Assembly: GCF_002115745.1 (NCBI RefSeq)
Contig: NZ_JFKB01000014.1
Coordinates: forward strand, 18,788 to 82,787
Length of the DNA stretch: 64,000 nucleotides
Reading direction: 5' to 3'
Origin: Thalassospira alkalitolerans
Lineage (GTDB): Bacteria; Pseudomonadota; Alphaproteobacteria; Rhodospirillales; Thalassospiraceae
In this document: in pieces, positions 61,900 through 64,000 of the stretch
How positions within the stretch are numbered: the stretch's first letter is position 1
Layout of the letters: each line of letters opens with the position of its first letter
Notes under the pieces: model-generated
Told to the model about the DNA's origin: nothing
What the model saw: the letters and a program-made list of their open reading frames with translations, nothing else
Databases searched by the model: none
Position numbers and translations under genes: made by a program

Positions 61900-63210
61900 C
61901 TATTCGGCGCTGGCGATCTTGCGATTGTGCAGCGACAATTCGGCGTATTGGCCACGCATTCCTTCGGCCTTGGACCGGAAGGTTTTCAGCTCGTTCCCCT
62001 TCAATGTCTTGCCACTAGGCATTTTGACTTTGATCGGGTTGACCTGGGCGTTGTTTTTCAGGATTTCAAAATGCAGATGCGGTCCGGTCGATGCGCCGGT
62101 GGTGCCGACATAACCGATGACATCGCCCTGTTTGACTCGTGAACCCTGTCGCAATCCCTTGGCAAAGCCTTTCATATGGGCATAGGCGGTGTCATAGGAA
62201 TCGTTGTGACGCAGACGGATATAGTTGCCATAACCGCCATTACGGCCGATCTGGGCAATTGTCCCGTTGCCTGCCGCAAAGATTGGGGTTCCCGGTGGTG
62301 CGGCAAAATCAACGCCCTTGTGCATTTTGGTAAAGCCAAGAATCGGATGCTTGCGCTTGCCAAAGCCCGATGACAGACGCGCGCCGTTGATTGGTGTCCG
62401 CATCAGAGCACGACGATAAGATTCGCCCTTTTGATTATAGAAGTCGGTTTCGCCCTTGCTGTCAGTATAGGAAAACAGCCGGACATCATGCCCGCTCAGT
62501 GTCATGTTGGCATAAAGCACATCGCCATAACGGACGCGTTCATCGGAATCGTTGCGCAATTCTTCGAACATCACCTCAAAGCTGTCGCCCGGCTGGATGT
62601 CACGCTGGAAGTCGACTTCATAAGAATAAAGTTCGATCAGCTCCATCAATACCGAAAGTGGCATGCCGTTCTTTTCCGCGGCAAGGAAAAGACTCTGATC
62701 AATTACACCCGATGAAACATTGCGGACAGAGGTCAGTGCGATCTTGTCGCTTGATGCGGTAAAACCATCATCGGTCCGCGACACCGAAACCACCGTTTCG
62801 GGATCAGGCTGGAACCGCAGGGTATCAAAAAGGTCGCTGTCGCCTTCGACGTCACTTGCATACACAAGGTCGAATTCCTGACCAGCGCGTAATTTGCGCG
62901 GATTATAAACATCGCGCAGCGCCTCGATGGCGTTATAGGCAACGGATCGCTCAAGACCTGCAGCGGTCAGCGTTGCCATAAGGTTGGAACCTTTTTCAAG
63001 GACAACCGTTTCAAGACGGGGCTCGCTTTCCGGCAAGTTGGCCGTCTCGGTAAATCCGGAAGGCGGCGATGCGCCAAGTTCGCTTTCGGCAGCATTGGCC
63101 GATAAAGCGGAATCCGTTGTGTTGGAGTAATGGTCCGAGAGGATGAAACCAGCAGTTCCCCCCAGGATTGCCATGATGGTGGCAATAGATACCAAGTCTC
63201 TTCCGGCCAT
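61900..63210 (-). CDS. M23 family peptidoglycan DD-endopeptidase (MepM-like)
   Basis: A 436-residue exported or membrane-anchored peptidase. One hydrophobic segment is at residues 5-27 (DLVSIATIMAILGGTAGFIL). Residues 70-230 hold a LysM/OapA-like region (NLMATLTAAGLERSVAYNAIEALRDVYNPRKLRAGQEFDLVY), and the M23 domain follows near 270-400 with zinc ligands in MHKGVDFAAP and GPHLHFEI. It is like E. coli MepM, which cleaves cross-links during elongation. GGGGAG lies ten bases before the start. Confidence 0.93.
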   Translation of the reverse strand: MAGRDLVSIATIMAILGGTAGFILSDHYSNTTDSALSANAAESELGASPPSGFTETANLPESEPRLETVVLEKGSNLMATLTAAGLERSVAYNAIEALRDVYNPRKLRAGQEFDLVYASDVEGDSDLFDTLRFQPDPETVVSVSRTDDGFTASSDKIALTSVRNVSSGVIDQSLFLAAEKNGMPLSVLMELIELYSYEVDFQRDIQPGDSFEVMFEELRNDSDERVRYGDVLYANMTLSGHDVRLFSYTDSKGETDFYNQKGESYRRALMRTPINGARLSSGFGKRKHPILGFTKMHKGVDFAAPPGTPIFAAGNGTIAQIGRNGGYGNYIRLRHNDSYDTAYAHMKGFAKGLRQGSRVKQGDVIGYVGTTGASTGPHLHFEILKNNAQVNPIKVKMPSGKTLKGNELKTFRSKAEGMRGQYAELSLHNRKIASAE

Positions 63211-64000
63211 CGCCGCAGAACTCCCCTAGAACTAATAATGCAGTGTGCCCAACGAGTTGCTCTTTGCGGCAACATCGGCACGAACCTTATACAAAAAAGA
63301 CTCGTAAATGTGAAATGCCAATTCACAACAGGTCGGACATCATTCCGTTATCAACATGATGACTGGATTTGGTTTACGAACCGTTGAAATGGATCAGGCA
63401 GGAGATTCACAAGAACGACGCTGATCTGCATGGCGAGAATGGCAAGAAAATGGCAGTGCGTTAACTCTTTAAATTATCGTCTTTCATGGGGGGCTGTTCA
63501 TCTTGAAATGCTGTGCTGGCGGGGCTGCAGCGAATCACCACTCCATGCGTCCGCTTTAACCAAGGGCGGGGTGGGGCGGGCGGTTGCAGGGGCCGGTCTA
63601 GGGATCGAATTTGTGTGCATATATACGTATCTGTCAAATCGGGTGGGCGGCGAAGGATATGCCAGCGGGTTCCCTGTGGTCTCGTCATTACCTGCCCCGA
63701 TTTCGTGCCATCGTCGCGCAGATGGAGTTGCCTCATATATATATGTATCACGGATGTCCCTCGGTGGCCTTTTGTGCAGGGCGATATGATGTCAACATTG
63801 GCTTTGTTGCAAAGCGGCGGTTTTCTGCGGTTTCGTCGCGAATGCCTCTTGTGTTCCTAACCAGTTGGTCAAAACGATGCTGCGGTGCACTCAATCACAC
63901 GGCGATAGCGGCCCCTGTCGCAGAGTTTCTGGGCAAAGCGACTTTCCAACTTTTTGCGTTTTTTGCGCATTTTTCTTAAAAAAGGTGTTTACAGGTTTTG
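63211..64000. other. Gene-free tail of the window
   Basis: 790 bases with overlapping short ORFs in several frames but none with family-like sequence or a ribosome-binding site. It includes the G-quadruplex motif at 63564-63580 and two similar CATATATA-TATC tracts near 63618 and 63735. The end of the window may be a promoter region or a divergent-gene boundary. Confidence 0.6.
63564..63580 (+). other. Tight G-quadruplex motif
   Basis: GGG-C-GGGG-T-GGGG-C-GGG: four G-runs with single-base loops, the most stable parallel-quadruplex pattern. It lies 354 bases upstream of the M23 gene, in DNA without genes. Confidence 0.75.

Noticed and set aside
63461..63860. Several short ORFs in the last 800 bases
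   Set aside because: They overlap each other in several frames and have no conserved-looking sequence.
1..64000. CRISPR arrays, tRNA or rRNA genes, insertion sequences, prophage
   Set aside because: No regularly spaced repeats, tRNA cloverleaf, rRNA sequence, transposase or integrase was found.

Overview
The window is about 64 kb of ordinary chromosomal DNA from an alphaproteobacterium, most likely a marine Rhodospirillales member of the Thalassospira type. The placement is an inference. It rests on DUF1013/TrcR, DUF1465/RcdA, DUF4167, COQ9-type and DUF1192 genes, a three-subunit proton-pumping transhydrogenase, class I ubiquinone genes (ubiG, ubiX, ABC1 kinase, COQ9), moderate GC, and the block ispG-hisS-hemA-prfA-prmC-DUF4167-clpB. 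I found no tRNA, rRNA, CRISPR array, transposase, integrase or phage gene. The window reads as core genome with small accessory insertions.

Layout. 1-3.2 kb: two secreted phosphatases (PhoA type, cut by the window edge, and Tat-exported PhoX), both on the minus strand. 3.4-6.1 kb: a small methyltransferase, DUF1178, ubiG and a HAD hydrolase. 6.4-12.4 kb: lysC, a nitronate-monooxygenase-like flavoenzyme, ptsP (nitrogen PTS enzyme I) and a RodZ-like membrane HTH protein. 12.6-19.8 kb: ispG, hisS, hemA, prfA, prmC and a DUF4167 protein carrying a 9-nt coding minisatellite. 20.1-22.6 kb: a solitary VirD4/TraG-like protein without recognisable Walker A, and a MOSC protein. 22.9-28.7 kb: clpB, DUF4197, a P-loop kinase and a long-chain acyl-CoA ligase. 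29.1-33.5 kb: pepF, ABC1 kinase, marR and a DUF4405 membrane protein. 34.0-37.3 kb: a candidate structured RNA followed by pntAA-pntAB-pntB.

37.4-47.2 kb: GNAT, flavin reductase, rpsU, def, COQ9, an exported pseudo-SNase, purE/purK, a degenerate GGDEF protein, phosphofructokinase, TIGR02444, ubiX and two DUF465 genes. 47.6-55.8 kb: prpE, MFS/GNAT, LysR, DeoR, trcR, quinone oxidoreductase and DUF1192. 55.8-58.6 kb: a dense regulatory interval with a candidate small RNA and palindromes, then rcdA (apparently leaderless) and a membrane-anchored class III cyclase. 58.9-63.2 kb: rpmE, cyaY, an ABC exporter and an M23 peptidase flanked by two G-quadruplex-type motifs. The last 790 bases hold no supportable gene.

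Themes. Energy and redox: Pnt, ubiquinone biosynthesis, quinone oxidoreductase, frataxin and haem synthesis. Translation: hisS, prfA/prmC, rpsU, rpmE and def. Stress and envelope: clpB, the RodZ-like protein, MepM-like peptidase and MsbA-like exporter. Cell-cycle control: trcR and rcdA. The most unusual items are the VirD4-like pseudo-ATPase, the candidate CCUCCC small RNA and palindromes before rcdA, the three-hairpin RNA before pntAA, the RNA-like structure before the DUF4405 gene, the 28-unit (D/E)R(N/T/S/A) minisatellite, and three proteins that keep an enzyme fold but lack its catalytic residues.
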